From contig PHAL01000001.1 in NCBI GenBank assembly GCA_002840355.1, positions 62,001 to 126,000 on the forward strand: a stretch of DNA of 64,000 nt. The letters are read 5' to 3'. The notes below the pieces were generated by a model. It searched no databases, was not told where the DNA came from, and was given only the letters and a program-made list of their open reading frames with translations. Below, in pieces: positions 46,838-54,721 of this stretch; the stretch's first letter is position 1; the number at the start of each line of letters is the position of its first letter. The DNA is from Elusimicrobia bacterium HGW-Elusimicrobia-3. Its GTDB lineage: Bacteria > Elusimicrobiota > Elusimicrobia > Elusimicrobiales > UBA9959. Both the position numbers and the translations under genes were made by a program.

Positions 46838-47965
46838 TCAGCGGGTCTCGAGGTAGTACAGCAGCTGGCGCAGGCTTTCGGCCTGGGGCTCGGCGGGGAG
46901 GGTGACGGGGGCGGCGGGCACTTCCACCGGGCGCGGTTGCTGCGGGGCGTAGACCAGGCCGCGCAGGGATGACATCTTGGCGTACAGGTCGTCGCCGGGG
47001 CAGTCGGTGTTGCCCAGTTCGCGGTGGGCGTAGAAGCTGCTGATATTGATCTCGTAGGTGTCCTTGACGTAGCGGCCCACGGCTACGAAAGAGTCCTGCG
47101 TGAGAGAAGTGAATTTGTCGTGGGCGGGGGCGTGGTAGTTGCCCATGATGGAGATGCCCACATTGCCGGTATTGCGGTTCTTCACGTGGGCGCCCAGCAC
47201 GTTGATGGGGCGGCCTTCGAAGACATTGCCGGCCGGGTCGATGAGGAAATGGTAGGCGATGTCGTTCCAGCCGCGGCCGTTCTGGTGGAAATCCTGTATG
47301 AACTGCATCTCGACGACGGCGTCGTCGAAGTTCTTGGGGTAATGGGCCTGCGTGTGGTGCAGGGTGAAGTAATAGGGCGCGTGGCGGGTGAAAGGCTCCT
47401 TGGGCGGCTGGGCCTGCCAGTCGGCGCGGCGGTACAGTTTGAACGGGGCCGTGGCCGGCACGAACAGGTCCGGCTCGGGCACATAGGCGGAGGTGGAGAC
47501 CTCCACCGGGGCTTCGCGCTCGCGCAGTTCGCCCTCGGTGAGCAGGTCGGTGGCGTAGATGACCAGGCGCTGGCTGTTCTTGAGGCCCAGGTCGGTGACC
47601 AGGATCTTTACCGGCTGGCGGGTGGTGGAGGGGGCCTTGTACCTGGCCCAGAAGCGGCCGTTGGGGAAGCGGCGGAAGCCGGTCTGGCGGTATTCCACGT
47701 CGGCCGCGAAGAAGGAGCGGCCCTTGCCCAGCAGGTCCAGGCGTATGTCCGGCTCGGGCATGAGGCCCTGCAGCAGTATTACGTCGTAATCCTTGTCCGG
47801 CATTTCGCTGAAGCGGCCCTCATAGGTAACCTGCCCGTCGCTCTTGGCTTTCACTTCGAGCGTGAGGGGATAGCTCTGCCCGGCGAAGACGAGGTCTTTC
47901 TCGTCGCCGGCCTGGGCGTAAACCAACATGGGGGCGAGCAGCAGCGTTAAAAGTAGTTTTATCAT
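46838..47965 (-). CDS. Exported PGRP-type N-acetylmuramoyl-L-alanine amidase
   Basis: A 375-residue protein with a signal peptide (KLLLTLLLAPMLVYAQA). Residues about 20-170 form a beta-rich N-terminal part of unknown type. The C-terminal half, about 185-335, is an amidase_2/PGRP domain with the zinc ligands in FTLHHTQAHY and HRELGNTDCPGDDLYAKM and the typical HFLIDPAGNVFEGRP and GNVGISIMGNY. It probably cleaves the amide between muramic acid and the peptide in the periplasm for wall turnover or recycling. The ATG at 47965 is twelve bases after a TATAAT box. Confidence 0.88.
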   Translation of the reverse strand: MIKLLLTLLLAPMLVYAQAGDEKDLVFAGQSYPLTLEVKAKSDGQVTYEGRFSEMPDKDYDVILLQGLMPEPDIRLDLLGKGRSFFAADVEYRQTGFRRFPNGRFWARYKAPSTTRQPVKILVTDLGLKNSQRLVIYATDLLTEGELREREAPVEVSTSAYVPEPDLFVPATAPFKLYRRADWQAQPPKEPFTRHAPYYFTLHHTQAHYPKNFDDAVVEMQFIQDFHQNGRGWNDIAYHFLIDPAGNVFEGRPINVLGAHVKNRNTGNVGISIMGNYHAPAHDKFTSLTQDSFVAVGRYVKDTYEINISSFYAHRELGNTDCPGDDLYAKMSSLRGLVYAPQQPRPVEVPAAPVTLPAEPQAESLRQLLYYLETR

Positions 47966-47977
47966 AGCTCTAATCAA

Positions 47978-47983
47978 ATTATA
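47978..47983 (-). promoter_or_regulatory. -10 box of the amidase gene
   Basis: TATAAT on the minus strand, twelve bases before the ATG; the predicted leader is about six bases and has no ribosome site. Confidence 0.45.
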
Positions 47984-48041
47984 ACCGTATAGGAAATTTA
48001 GGGCAGGGCCAAAGGGCCTAGGGGCGGCTGGGCCCTTCGGT

Positions 48042-48788
48042 CTAAGCCTGCGGGGGCCGGCGTCTGTAGAGCAGCGCCGAGGCCAGCACATTGCTGAAAT
48101 CCATGACGGCCGTCTTGAAGCCCTCGGCCCCGTCCAGGAAGCCCAGCTTGAAGAAGTAGGCCGAGAGAAAGCGGGTGAAGGGGCGCAGCAGGATGAACAG
48201 GCGGCTGCGGCCCTTGAGAGCGTAGGAGCGGCAGAGTATCTCGCTGTAGAAGGCGCGCTTCTTGGCCATGTCGGCGGGGGTGGAATAGGGGTAATGCAGC
48301 AGCGGCTCGGCCAGGGCGGCCACCGGGCCGTCCACCTGCAGGCGCTCGTGCACGGGCAGCGGCAGGAATCTGGCCCGGCCGCGCGCGAACAGGCGCAGCT
48401 GGGTGTCGGGGTACTTGCCGCCATGCCTGAGCCAGCGGCCGAAATAAAAATTCTTGCGGGGCAGGGTGGCGGCGGCGGCGCCGCCGGGTTCGGCTATGAA
48501 GCGCTTGAGCTCTCCGCGCAGGGCGGGGGAGATCTCCTCGTCGGCGTCCAGGATGAACACCCAGTCGCCGGAGGCCTGGTCTATGGAGAACTGCTTGTTG
48601 ACGTAGACCGCCTGGCTGTTGGGCCGGGCGAAATATTTGATCTTGAAATCGCGGGCGGCCAGGGCGGTGCCGTCGGTGGAGCCGCAGTCCACGAAGATCA
48701 CTTCGTCTGCCCAGGCGGCGCTGGCCAGCGACCGGGCCACGTTGGCCTCCTCGTTGTGGGCTATCATGGCTATGGACAGGGTGGGCAT
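48042..48788 (-). CDS. Glycosyltransferase family 2, WaaE-like
   Basis: A 248-residue GT2 with LSIAMIAHNEEANVARSLASAAW, VFVDCGSTDGT-like IFVDCGSTDGTALAA, FILDADEEIS (DxD site) and LPRKNFYFGRWLRHGGKYPDTQLRLF, the plan of KdtX/WaaE beta-glycosyltransferases acting on the lipopolysaccharide inner core. Its start overlaps the stop of the GT4 gene upstream by one base, so the three glycosyltransferases 50933-48042 form one unit. Confidence 0.9.
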   Translation of the reverse strand: MPTLSIAMIAHNEEANVARSLASAAWADEVIFVDCGSTDGTALAARDFKIKYFARPNSQAVYVNKQFSIDQASGDWVFILDADEEISPALRGELKRFIAEPGGAAAATLPRKNFYFGRWLRHGGKYPDTQLRLFARGRARFLPLPVHERLQVDGPVAALAEPLLHYPYSTPADMAKKRAFYSEILCRSYALKGRSRLFILLRPFTRFLSAYFFKLGFLDGAEGFKTAVMDFSNVLASALLYRRRPPQA

Positions 48789-49813
48789 CAGGCCAGCTCC
48801 TCGAAAAGCTTGACGGTGGCGGCGGCGAAGGCCGCCGTGGAAAATTCGGCGGCGGCGCGCGCGCGGTTGGCGGCGCCCAGCGCGGCGGCGGCGGCCGGGT
48901 CGGCCAGCAGGCGGCCCAGTTTTTCGGCCAGGGCGGCGTGGTCGCCGGGCGGCACCAGCCAATCGGCGTCGACGTACTCCGGCAGGCTGCCGGCCGAGGT
49001 GGAGACCAGCGGGCGGCCGGCGGCCAGCCATTCCAGCGCGGCGCGGCTGACGGCCTCGCTGCCCAGCGAGGCGATGACGCCTATGTCGCAGCCGGCCATG
49101 AACTTGAACGGGCCGTCCACCCGGCCGTGGAAGACTACCGAGGCGTCTATCTCCAGGTCTTCGGCCCGGCGCAGCAGGTCGGCGTATTTAAGGTTGGCCT
49201 CGTAGCCGGCGATGTGGAACTCGGCGGCCGCGCCGCCGCCCAGGAGCAGCGCCGCGGCTTTGAGGAAAACTTCGTGGCCCTTTACCGGGTCCAGCCGGCC
49301 CAGCAGGCCTATCTTTATCTTGCCGCCGGGCCGCGGCGGGGTTAAGGGCGGCAGGTCTATGCCCTGGCGTATCACCCGCACGCCCTCGCCGAGGCCCGCC
49401 CGCCAGTACAGGCCTTTGATATATTCGGAGGCGGCCACGGTGCGGCGCGCCGCCCGCTGGGCGAAGCCGGCCGACGGTACCCGCACGTCGGCCTTTACCC
49501 GCACCAGGGGCAGGCCCAGCAGGGCGCCTATGGTCTGGGTGCGGCCGGTGTGGGCGCAGACGGCGTCGAACTGCCCGGCGGCGGCGGTCTGGCGCAGGCG
49601 CCAGACGGCCAGCGGCAGCCGCAGGTGGTCCTTGCGGCCGGGCAGGGGGAGGCTGCCGAAACCCTCGCGGGCGGCGAAGGCCTCGGCCGCGCTGCCGGGC
49701 GGGCAGGCGAAAACTACGGCGTGGCCCGCGGCGCGCAGCGCCAGGGCCTGGTCGAAGGCGTAAGCGGCCAGGCCGCTATTCCAGGGGATGTCTATGGCGC
49801 TTAAGATTTTCAA
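48788..49813 (-). CDS. Glycosyltransferase family 4
   Basis: A 341-residue GT-B enzyme: MKILSAIDIPWNSGLAAYAF, GLLGRLDPVKGHEVFLKAA and SLGSEAVSRAALEWLAAGRPLV (E-x7-E region). It is alanine-rich and very GC-rich. The ATG lies 38 bases inside the upstream GT4 gene, but the N-terminal strand is standard, so the overlap is probably real. Likely acts on lipopolysaccharide core. Confidence 0.88.
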   Translation of the reverse strand: MKILSAIDIPWNSGLAAYAFDQALALRAAGHAVVFACPPGSAAEAFAAREGFGSLPLPGRKDHLRLPLAVWRLRQTAAAGQFDAVCAHTGRTQTIGALLGLPLVRVKADVRVPSAGFAQRAARRTVAASEYIKGLYWRAGLGEGVRVIRQGIDLPPLTPPRPGGKIKIGLLGRLDPVKGHEVFLKAAALLLGGGAAAEFHIAGYEANLKYADLLRRAEDLEIDASVVFHGRVDGPFKFMAGCDIGVIASLGSEAVSRAALEWLAAGRPLVSTSAGSLPEYVDADWLVPPGDHAALAEKLGRLLADPAAAAALGAANRARAAAEFSTAAFAAATVKLFEELA

Positions 49814-50933
49814 TCGCTGCCTCGTAGCATTTCAGGGTAAGGGCCGCCATGCGGGGGGAAGAGAAATCCTCGCGGCGGCGGTGGGCTTCGGCGGCCAGCC
49901 TGGCGCGCAGTTCGGGGTCCCGGATGAGGCGCAGGGCGGCACGGGCCAGCGCCTCGTGGTCGCGCGGGGGCACGGTGAGGCCGTTGGCCCCGTCCTCCAC
50001 CACGTCGGTAATGCCGCCGGCGGTGGTGGCCAGCAGCGGCAGGCCGGCGTTCATGGCTTCCACCAGCACGCTGCCCATGCCCTCCTCGCAGGAGGACAGC
50101 AGGAACAGGTCCAGCGCGGCCAGCACTTTGTACGGATCCTTGCGGTAGCCGATCAGCTTGAAGCGGTCCTGGATCTTGAGCATGCGCGCCAGGTGGGCGG
50201 TCTTCTGCTCCAGCGGGCCCTCGCCGGCTATGAGGAAATAGGTGTCGGGGGCTTCTTTTAGCACGGCGGCGGCGGCGCGCACCATGTTTTCGGGGTCCTT
50301 GTGCGGGACCAGCGCGATGAGCGAGCCGGCCCAGAAGGCGTCCCTGGGGATGGCCAGCTCGGCGGCCAGCTCGGCGCGGGCGGCGGAGCGGTAGGCGGGG
50401 TACTCGCCCGGCTTCCAGGGGGTGTCGTCGAGGTCTATGGTGCTGTTGACCACGGCGATCTTCTCCTCGGGCACGCCGGCCCGCAGCATGATGTCCCTGA
50501 CGGCCTCGGAGATGGCGATGACCGAATGGGCCTTGGAATATTTATAGCGGGCGGTAAAAGAGCCGGGGATGAAGTCCACGCGGCGGTGCGCCACGCGCAC
50601 GCAGTCGAGGCCGGCCGAGGCCAGCCAGGAGACGCCGGCGGTGTGGCCGGTGTGGGAGTGCAGCACGGGCGGGAAGTTGCCGGCGGGCAGGCGCTTGAGG
50701 GCGCGGCGCAGCAGCAGCGCGCTGAGCGGGTCCCATTCGAAATAATAGGGCAGGGTCAGCGTTTTGAAATTCTTGCGCAGGGCGGCGGCGTGCAGCGGCG
50801 AGCCGTGGCGGCAGACGACGGTATTGTCGTGGCCGAGGCGGTCCAGTTCCTTGACCAGGTACAGCATCTGGCGCTGGCCCCCGCGGAGTTCTTTTCCGTC
50901 GTCGAGGTGAAATACGGTGAGGCGGTTTTCCAT
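49776..50933 (-). CDS. Glycosyltransferase family 4
   Basis: A 385-residue GT4: VFHLDDGKELRGGQRQMLYLVKEL at the N-terminus, LIALVPHKDPENMVRAAAAVL, and SSCEEGMGSVLVEAMNAGLPLLAT with the E-x7-E motif. The N-terminal wording resembles core heptosyl/glucosyl transferases of GT4. First gene of a three-gene unit; the ATG is ten bases after a TAGAAT box (minus strand 50949-50944). Confidence 0.9.
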   Translation of the reverse strand: MENRLTVFHLDDGKELRGGQRQMLYLVKELDRLGHDNTVVCRHGSPLHAAALRKNFKTLTLPYYFEWDPLSALLLRRALKRLPAGNFPPVLHSHTGHTAGVSWLASAGLDCVRVAHRRVDFIPGSFTARYKYSKAHSVIAISEAVRDIMLRAGVPEEKIAVVNSTIDLDDTPWKPGEYPAYRSAARAELAAELAIPRDAFWAGSLIALVPHKDPENMVRAAAAVLKEAPDTYFLIAGEGPLEQKTAHLARMLKIQDRFKLIGYRKDPYKVLAALDLFLLSSCEEGMGSVLVEAMNAGLPLLATTAGGITDVVEDGANGLTVPPRDHEALARAALRLIRDPELRARLAAEAHRRREDFSSPRMAALTLKCYEAAIENLKRHRHPLE

Positions 50934-50992
50934 ATAAAGAAATATTCTAACAAATTAGGGAAAGAGGATTAGGGGAGAAAGACGATGGGGGA

Positions 50993-51097
50993 CAGGGATC
51001 GGTCACGGGTTCCCTCCTCGCCGTCGCTCGTCGGGCCCCGCGACCCCGCCTCCCCGCTGCGGGCTGCTGCCCTCGCGGGTCCGGCTTTCGATCCCTG
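50993..51097. repeat. Possible fold-back repeat C next to tRNA-Ala
   Basis: Nine-base perfect terminal inverted repeats CAGGGATCG (50993-51001) and CGATCCCTG (51089-51097) around a GC-rich inside with CTGCTGCCCTCGCGGGTCCG, which recalls CTGCCGCCCTCGGCCCTCGC of repeat A1. The same nonamer is the T-arm of the adjacent tRNA-Ala, and the right end continues GCACGAGCCA, close to the tRNA 3' end. Kinship with A1/A2 is uncertain. Confidence 0.45.
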
Positions 51098-51099
51098 GC

Positions 51100-51121
51100 A
51101 CGAGCCATAATTATGGCTCGT
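51100..51121. repeat. Perfect 22-bp palindrome
   Basis: ACGAGCCATAA and its exact inverse TTATGGCTCGT are adjacent without a loop. Could bind a dimeric protein or be a further boundary hairpin after tRNA-Ala. Confidence 0.7.
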
Positions 51122-51131
51122 TTCACGACCG

Positions 51132-51169
51132 CCAAATTTAAAAGCCCCTTGCGGGGCTTTTAAATTTGG
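51132..51169 (-). terminator. Terminator of tRNA-Ala
   Basis: AAATTTAAAAGCCCC and GGGGCTTTTAAATTT pair perfectly around TTGC, and the stem extends two more pairs into the encoded CCA of the tRNA. Symmetrical, with A/T tracts on both sides. Confidence 0.88.
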
Positions 51170-51242
51170 TGGACGTGACAGGGATCGAACCTGCGACCTC
51201 CTCCATGCCATGGAGGCGCTCTCCCAGCTGAGCTACACGCCC
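51167..51242 (-). tRNA. tRNA-Ala (anticodon GGC)
   Basis: Reading the minus strand from 51242: acceptor GGGCGTG, D-arm GCTCAGCTGGGAGAGC, anticodon arm CCTCC-ATGGCAT-GGAGG (anticodon GGC), T-arm GCAGGTTCGATCCCTGT, acceptor CACGTCC and discriminator A. Unlike tRNA-Leu, CCA is encoded (51169-51167). Confidence 0.95.
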
Positions 51243-51369
51243 GAAAAACCGATTACTGCGTTAAAGAACTGAATATATGATATAAAAAATTTCCATTAAG
51301 TTCAAGCGCAAAAACAGCGGCCAGGCGGCGCCGCCTCCTTTTGTGTGGCGGGCCCGGTGTGATAATTCG

Positions 51370-51375
51370 TAAAAT
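51370..51375 (+). promoter_or_regulatory. -10 box deciding the glucan phosphorylase start
   Basis: TAAAAT ends one base before an ATG at 51376 and six bases before a second in-frame ATG at 51382. With a start of transcription about seven bases after the -10, only the second can be translated, as a leaderless mRNA. Confidence 0.5.
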
Positions 51376-51381
51376 ATGCGC

Positions 51382-53928
51382 ATGAAGATCAAATCGTTCA
51401 ACGTAATACCGAACCTGCCGGACAGCCTGAAGGCCCTGGACGAACTGTCCACCAACATGTGGTTCACCTGGAACTGGGACGCCATCATGATGTTCGTCAG
51501 CATCAACGAGGACCTGTGGCACCGCTCCCACCGCAATCCCAAGTGGATACTGGGCACGCTGGCCCCCGAGCGCCTGGACGAGCTCAGCCGGGACGACAAC
51601 TTTTTGGGCAAGCTGGGGGAGATAAAGAAGAAATTCGAGGATTACATGTCCTACAAGGACACCTGGTTCGCCAAGCACGCCGACGGCCAGGACAAGGACA
51701 TGCTGGTGGCCTATTTCTCCATGGAGTACGGCATAGGCGAGGGCCTGCCGATCTACTCCGGCGGCCTGGGCATGCTCTCGGGCGACCACCTGAAGTCCTC
51801 CTCGGACCTGGGCATGCCGCTGGTGGGCGTGGGCCTTCTTTATAGGAAGGGCTACGTGCAGCAGGTGCTCAACCGCGACAACTGGCAGACCGAGCGCTAC
51901 CCCGAGAACGACTGGTACAACATGCCGGTGCAGATAGTGAAGGACCACGCCGGCAAGCCGCTGCGCGTGGAGGTGGACCTGGCCGGCGAGCGCGTGGTGG
52001 TGGGCGTGTGGAAGGTGCCCGTCGGGCGCGGATCGCTGTACCTGCTCGACACCAACCTGCCCGAGAACTCCCCGGCCTCCCGGACGATCACCGAGCAGCT
52101 TTACGGCGGCGACCGCGAGAACCGCATCCGCCAGGAGATAGTGCTGGGCATCGGCGGCGCCCGGGCGCTGGAGGCCATGGGCCTCAAGCCCACCGTCTTC
52201 CACGTCAACGAGGGCCACAGCGCCTTCCTGCTCTTCGAGCGCATCCGCCACCTGATGAAGAGCCGCGGCCTGAGCTACGCCGAGGCGCGCGAGATAGTGT
52301 GGGCGTCCTCGGTGTTCACCACGCACACCCCGGTGATGGCCGGCAACGAGTATTTCGACTTCGAGCTGGTGCGCAAGTATTTCGAGACCTACTCCAAGGA
52401 GCTGGGCCTGACCTTCCCCGAGTTCCTGGACCTGGGCAAGGAGGAGCATACCTCCATGGGCTTCTGCATGACCGTCGTGGCCATGAAGCTGTCCGCCTTC
52501 CTCAACGGCGTGAGCCTGCTGCACCGCGACGTGTCGCGCGACATGTGGCACAAGCTGTGGCCCGGCCTGCCGCGCTACGAGGTGCCGATAGAGGGCATCA
52601 CCAACGGCGTGCATACCTGCAGCTGGATCAGCCACGAGCATCACCAGCTTTACAGCAAGGCGCTCTCCGGCGGCAACAACGGCGTGCCGGATTCCTGCGA
52701 CTGGCCCAAGATCACCGAGATAGACGATAAAGAATTCTGGGACACGCATATGCTGCGCAAGGTGAAGCTGGTGAAGCTGGTGCGCGAGCGCCTGCGCCGG
52801 CAGCACACCCGCCTGGGCGCCGACCGCACGGTGCTCGCCGAGATAGAGACGGTGCTCAACCCCGAGTACCTGACCATCGGCTTCGCGCGGCGCTTCGCCA
52901 CGTACAAGCGCGCCACGCTGTTCATGCGCGACCTGGAGCGCCTGCTCAAACTGGTGACCGACGAGGACATGCCGGTGCAGTTCGTGTTCGCGGGCAAGGC
53001 CCACCAGGCCGACGCGCACGGCAAGGAATTCATCAAGCAGGTGGCGCGGCTGTCCCTGGACAAGCGCTTCAAGAACCGCATCATCTTCGTGGAAGACTAC
53101 AACATGAACGTCGCCCGCTACATGGTGCAGGGCGTGGACGTGTGGATGAACAACCCCATCCGCCCGCTCGAGGCCAGCGGCACCAGCGGCATGAAGGCCG
53201 TCATCAACGGCGTCATGAACCTCTCCGTGCTCGACGGCTGGTGGCCCGAGGGCTACTCCCCGGACGTGGGCTGGGCCATAGGCGGCACCGAGGCCTACAA
53301 CTCGGACGAGGAGCGCGACTACGTGGAGGCCGAGAGCATCTACAACCATATCAAGAAGATGGTGGCGCCGCTCTACTACCAGCGCGACGAGCAGGGCCTG
53401 CCGCGCGGCTGGATCAAGATGATGAAGGCCTGCGTGCAGAAGCTGGTGCCCCACTTCAACACAAACCGCATGGTGCGCGAGTACCACGAGAAGTTCTACT
53501 CGCACGCGCACCGTTCCTCCAGGAAGTTCCTGGAGAACTCCCGCGTGGCTGAGATCGCCCGCTGGCGCCGCAAGCTCGAGGACAACTGGCCCCGCGTGAA
53601 AGCGGTGGTGGACCAGTTCAAGCCGGAGATGGAGGTGCATGCCGGGGCCAAGCTGCCGGTGAGCGCCGTGGTCTGGCTCGGGGACCTGAAGCCCGAGGAC
53701 GTGGACGTGCAGCTCTACATCGGCGCGGCCGGCGGCGAGGGGGAGTTCAAGGACGGCAAGGCCCTCTCCATGACGCACGACGCGCGCATGGGCGACGCCT
53801 ACCTCTACAAGGGCGAGGTGCCCTGCTACAAGAGCGGGCGGCACGACTTCGCGGTGCGCGTGCTGGGCAGGCACCCGGACGCGGTGAACGCGCTGATGCC
53901 GCTGTACCTGAAGTGGAGCGAGGAGTAA
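51382..53928 (+). CDS. glgP: Alpha-glucan (glycogen) phosphorylase
   Basis: Releases glucose-1-phosphate from alpha-1,4-glucan; that product could feed both glycolysis and the nucleotide-sugar genes. The 848-residue GT35 protein is of the shorter thermophile-type branch: IAYFSMEYG-like VAYFSMEYGIGEGLPIYSGGLG, HVNEGHSAFLLFERIR, TTHTPVMAGNEYFD, FARRFATYKRATL, and the PLP site EASGTSGMKAVINGVMNLSVLDGWWPEG with the lysine in GMKA. The C-terminal 100 residues after about 745 are a beta-rich extension common in this branch. An ATG two codons upstream is possible but lies too close to the -10. Confidence 0.93.
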   Translation: MKIKSFNVIPNLPDSLKALDELSTNMWFTWNWDAIMMFVSINEDLWHRSHRNPKWILGTLAPERLDELSRDDNFLGKLGEIKKKFEDYMSYKDTWFAKHADGQDKDMLVAYFSMEYGIGEGLPIYSGGLGMLSGDHLKSSSDLGMPLVGVGLLYRKGYVQQVLNRDNWQTERYPENDWYNMPVQIVKDHAGKPLRVEVDLAGERVVVGVWKVPVGRGSLYLLDTNLPENSPASRTITEQLYGGDRENRIRQEIVLGIGGARALEAMGLKPTVFHVNEGHSAFLLFERIRHLMKSRGLSYAEAREIVWASSVFTTHTPVMAGNEYFDFELVRKYFETYSKELGLTFPEFLDLGKEEHTSMGFCMTVVAMKLSAFLNGVSLLHRDVSRDMWHKLWPGLPRYEVPIEGITNGVHTCSWISHEHHQLYSKALSGGNNGVPDSCDWPKITEIDDKEFWDTHMLRKVKLVKLVRERLRRQHTRLGADRTVLAEIETVLNPEYLTIGFARRFATYKRATLFMRDLERLLKLVTDEDMPVQFVFAGKAHQADAHGKEFIKQVARLSLDKRFKNRIIFVEDYNMNVARYMVQGVDVWMNNPIRPLEASGTSGMKAVINGVMNLSVLDGWWPEGYSPDVGWAIGGTEAYNSDEERDYVEAESIYNHIKKMVAPLYYQRDEQGLPRGWIKMMKACVQKLVPHFNTNRMVREYHEKFYSHAHRSSRKFLENSRVAEIARWRRKLEDNWPRVKAVVDQFKPEMEVHAGAKLPVSAVVWLGDLKPEDVDVQLYIGAAGGEGEFKDGKALSMTHDARMGDAYLYKGEVPCYKSGRHDFAVRVLGRHPDAVNALMPLYLKWSEE

Positions 53929-53937
53929 GGCTCGGTG

Positions 53938-53988
53938 TTGTGCCGCGGCCTAAAATATATATAATAGTTCTAACGGCCGGAAACGGCC
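53938..53988 (+). promoter_or_regulatory. Promoter and leader hairpin of the cold-shock gene
   Basis: TTGTGC at 53938-53943 and TATAAT at 53960-53965 with 16 bases between. The leader of about 55 bases begins with a hairpin GGCCG-GAAA-CGGCC (53975-53988, GNRA-type loop) and ends with the ribosome site GAGAGG. Structured leaders are usual for cold-shock mRNAs, but this one is short. Confidence 0.65.
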
Positions 53989-54027
53989 CGGTAGCATGCG
54001 GAAATAAATAGAGAGGTAAATAAGCAA

Positions 54028-54243
54028 ATGGCAAAAGGTAAAGTAAAGTGGTTCAACGACAAGAAGGGGTTCGGCTTCATCATCCCGGAGGACGGCTCTA
54101 AGGACCTCTTCGTACATCACTCTTCCATTCAAGGCGACGGCTTCAAGACCCTGGCTGAAAACCAGGAAGTGGAGTTCGAAACCGAGAACACCGACAAGGG
54201 CCCCAAAGCGGTCAACGTGACCAAGACCCAGGCCCCCAAGTAA
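54028..54243 (+). CDS. cspA: Cold-shock protein
   Basis: A 71-residue single-domain CSD protein that binds single-stranded RNA and DNA. Both RNP motifs are present: KGFGFI (RNP1) and LFVHHSSI (RNP2-type VFVHFS), with the start [17 protein letters not shown] typical of the family. It has its own promoter and terminator. Confidence 0.96.
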   Translation: MAKGKVKWFNDKKGFGFIIPEDGSKDLFVHHSSIQGDGFKTLAENQEVEFETENTDKGPKAVNVTKTQAPK

Positions 54244-54263
54244 GCTTAACTTACCTTGGAATA

Positions 54264-54292
54264 CCGGCCCCGGCAACGGGGCCGGTTTTTTT
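54264..54292 (+). terminator. Terminator of the cold-shock gene
   Basis: CCGGCCCCG-GCAA-CGGGGCCGG followed by seven T, twenty bases after the stop codon. Confidence 0.92.
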
Positions 54293-54346
54293 ATATCCAA
54301 ATTCTCCTGGCATGCGAGGCCTGCGCCGCACGTTGTGGGGCGGTTT

Positions 54347-54491
54347 ACCATATGGGCAGGAACGCAAAATCGGCGTCGCGCACACCGTGCGCGCGCCTGC
54401 CGCCCTCGGCCCTCGCGCTATGCAAGCTCGGGGCGGAGAACTGTCGCTGCGCTCCAGCCCGGGGGGCTTTTGCTAACCCTGCCCATATGGT
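54347..54491 (+). repeat. Fold-back repeat A2 (145 bp)
   Basis: Fourteen-base perfect terminal inverted repeats ACCATATGGGCAGG (54347-54360) and CCTGCCCATATGGT (54478-54491). The inside matches repeat A1 almost base for base, except that the central hairpin is GCGCAC-ACC-GTGCGC (54378-54392) and about 30 bases (54432-54461), themselves foldable via GGAG and CTCC, are added. End and hairpin differences are compensated on both arms. Confidence 0.85.
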
Positions 54492-54544
54492 TCCCGCCAG
54501 GTTTCTCCCATGAAACGGTCTGGTACTGGAGAACGGCAGGCTGA

Positions 54545-54658
54545 CGAGGGTATGCCTTCGCAGGGGCCTCGCGTAGGTGAGGCTTGCGTAGCGCCGAACC
54601 GAAGCGAAAGAGTGAGGCCACGGTGTGGCCGAACGTACCCGGAGAAGGCATGCCCTCG
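54545..54658 (-). repeat. Fold-back repeat B (114 bp), inverted family member
   Basis: Terminal inverted repeats CGAGGGTATGCCTTC and GAAGGCATGCCCTCG differ at one position. Read on this strand it resembles the reverse complement of A1: GCTTGCGTAGCGC against GCTTGCATAGCGC and GGCCACGGTGTGGCCGA in both. Length equals that of A1. It lies between A2 and the outer inverted repeat at 54670-54689. Confidence 0.7.
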
Positions 54659-54721
54659 CCGGCCCTTACGCGTTCCTGCCCATATGGTAGGCCGCCAAGG
54701 TTGTTGGCGGCTACACTAGGG

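Larger units (their letters stand above)
50934..51131. other. Intergenic stretch between glycosyltransferases and tRNA-Ala
   Basis: Holds the promoter of the glycosyltransferase unit (TAGAAT, minus strand, 50949-50944), a GC-rich repeat-like element (50993-51097) and a perfect 22-base palindrome at 51100-51121. I see no protein gene in it. Confidence 0.6.
54293..54721. other. Composite repeat region after cspA
   Basis: A gene-free stretch of about 430 bases made largely of repeats: fold-back element A2 (54347-54491), a 50-base spacer with a TTCTCC/GGAGAA hairpin, inverted element B (54545-54658), and an outer 20-base perfect inverted repeat (54346-54365 with 54670-54689) spanning the whole. 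Open frames through it have no family resemblance. Confidence 0.7.

Noticed and set aside
47966-48424. N-terminal extension of the amidase frame
   Set aside because: It lies antisense-in-frame within the WaaE-like gene on the same strand in another frame; the signal peptide begins at 47965.
50947-51211. Small frames running from tRNA-Ala into the neighbouring repeat
   Set aside because: The first residues are translations of the tRNA itself; this is a common artefact.
51253-53874. Open frame of 873 codons on the minus strand
   Set aside because: Complementary to glgP in a shadow frame with His/Val/Gly-rich composition; no domain recognisable.
54256-54721. Short open frames in the repeat region behind cspA
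   Set aside because: Arg/Ala/Pro-rich translations of repeats with no ribosome site or family resemblance.
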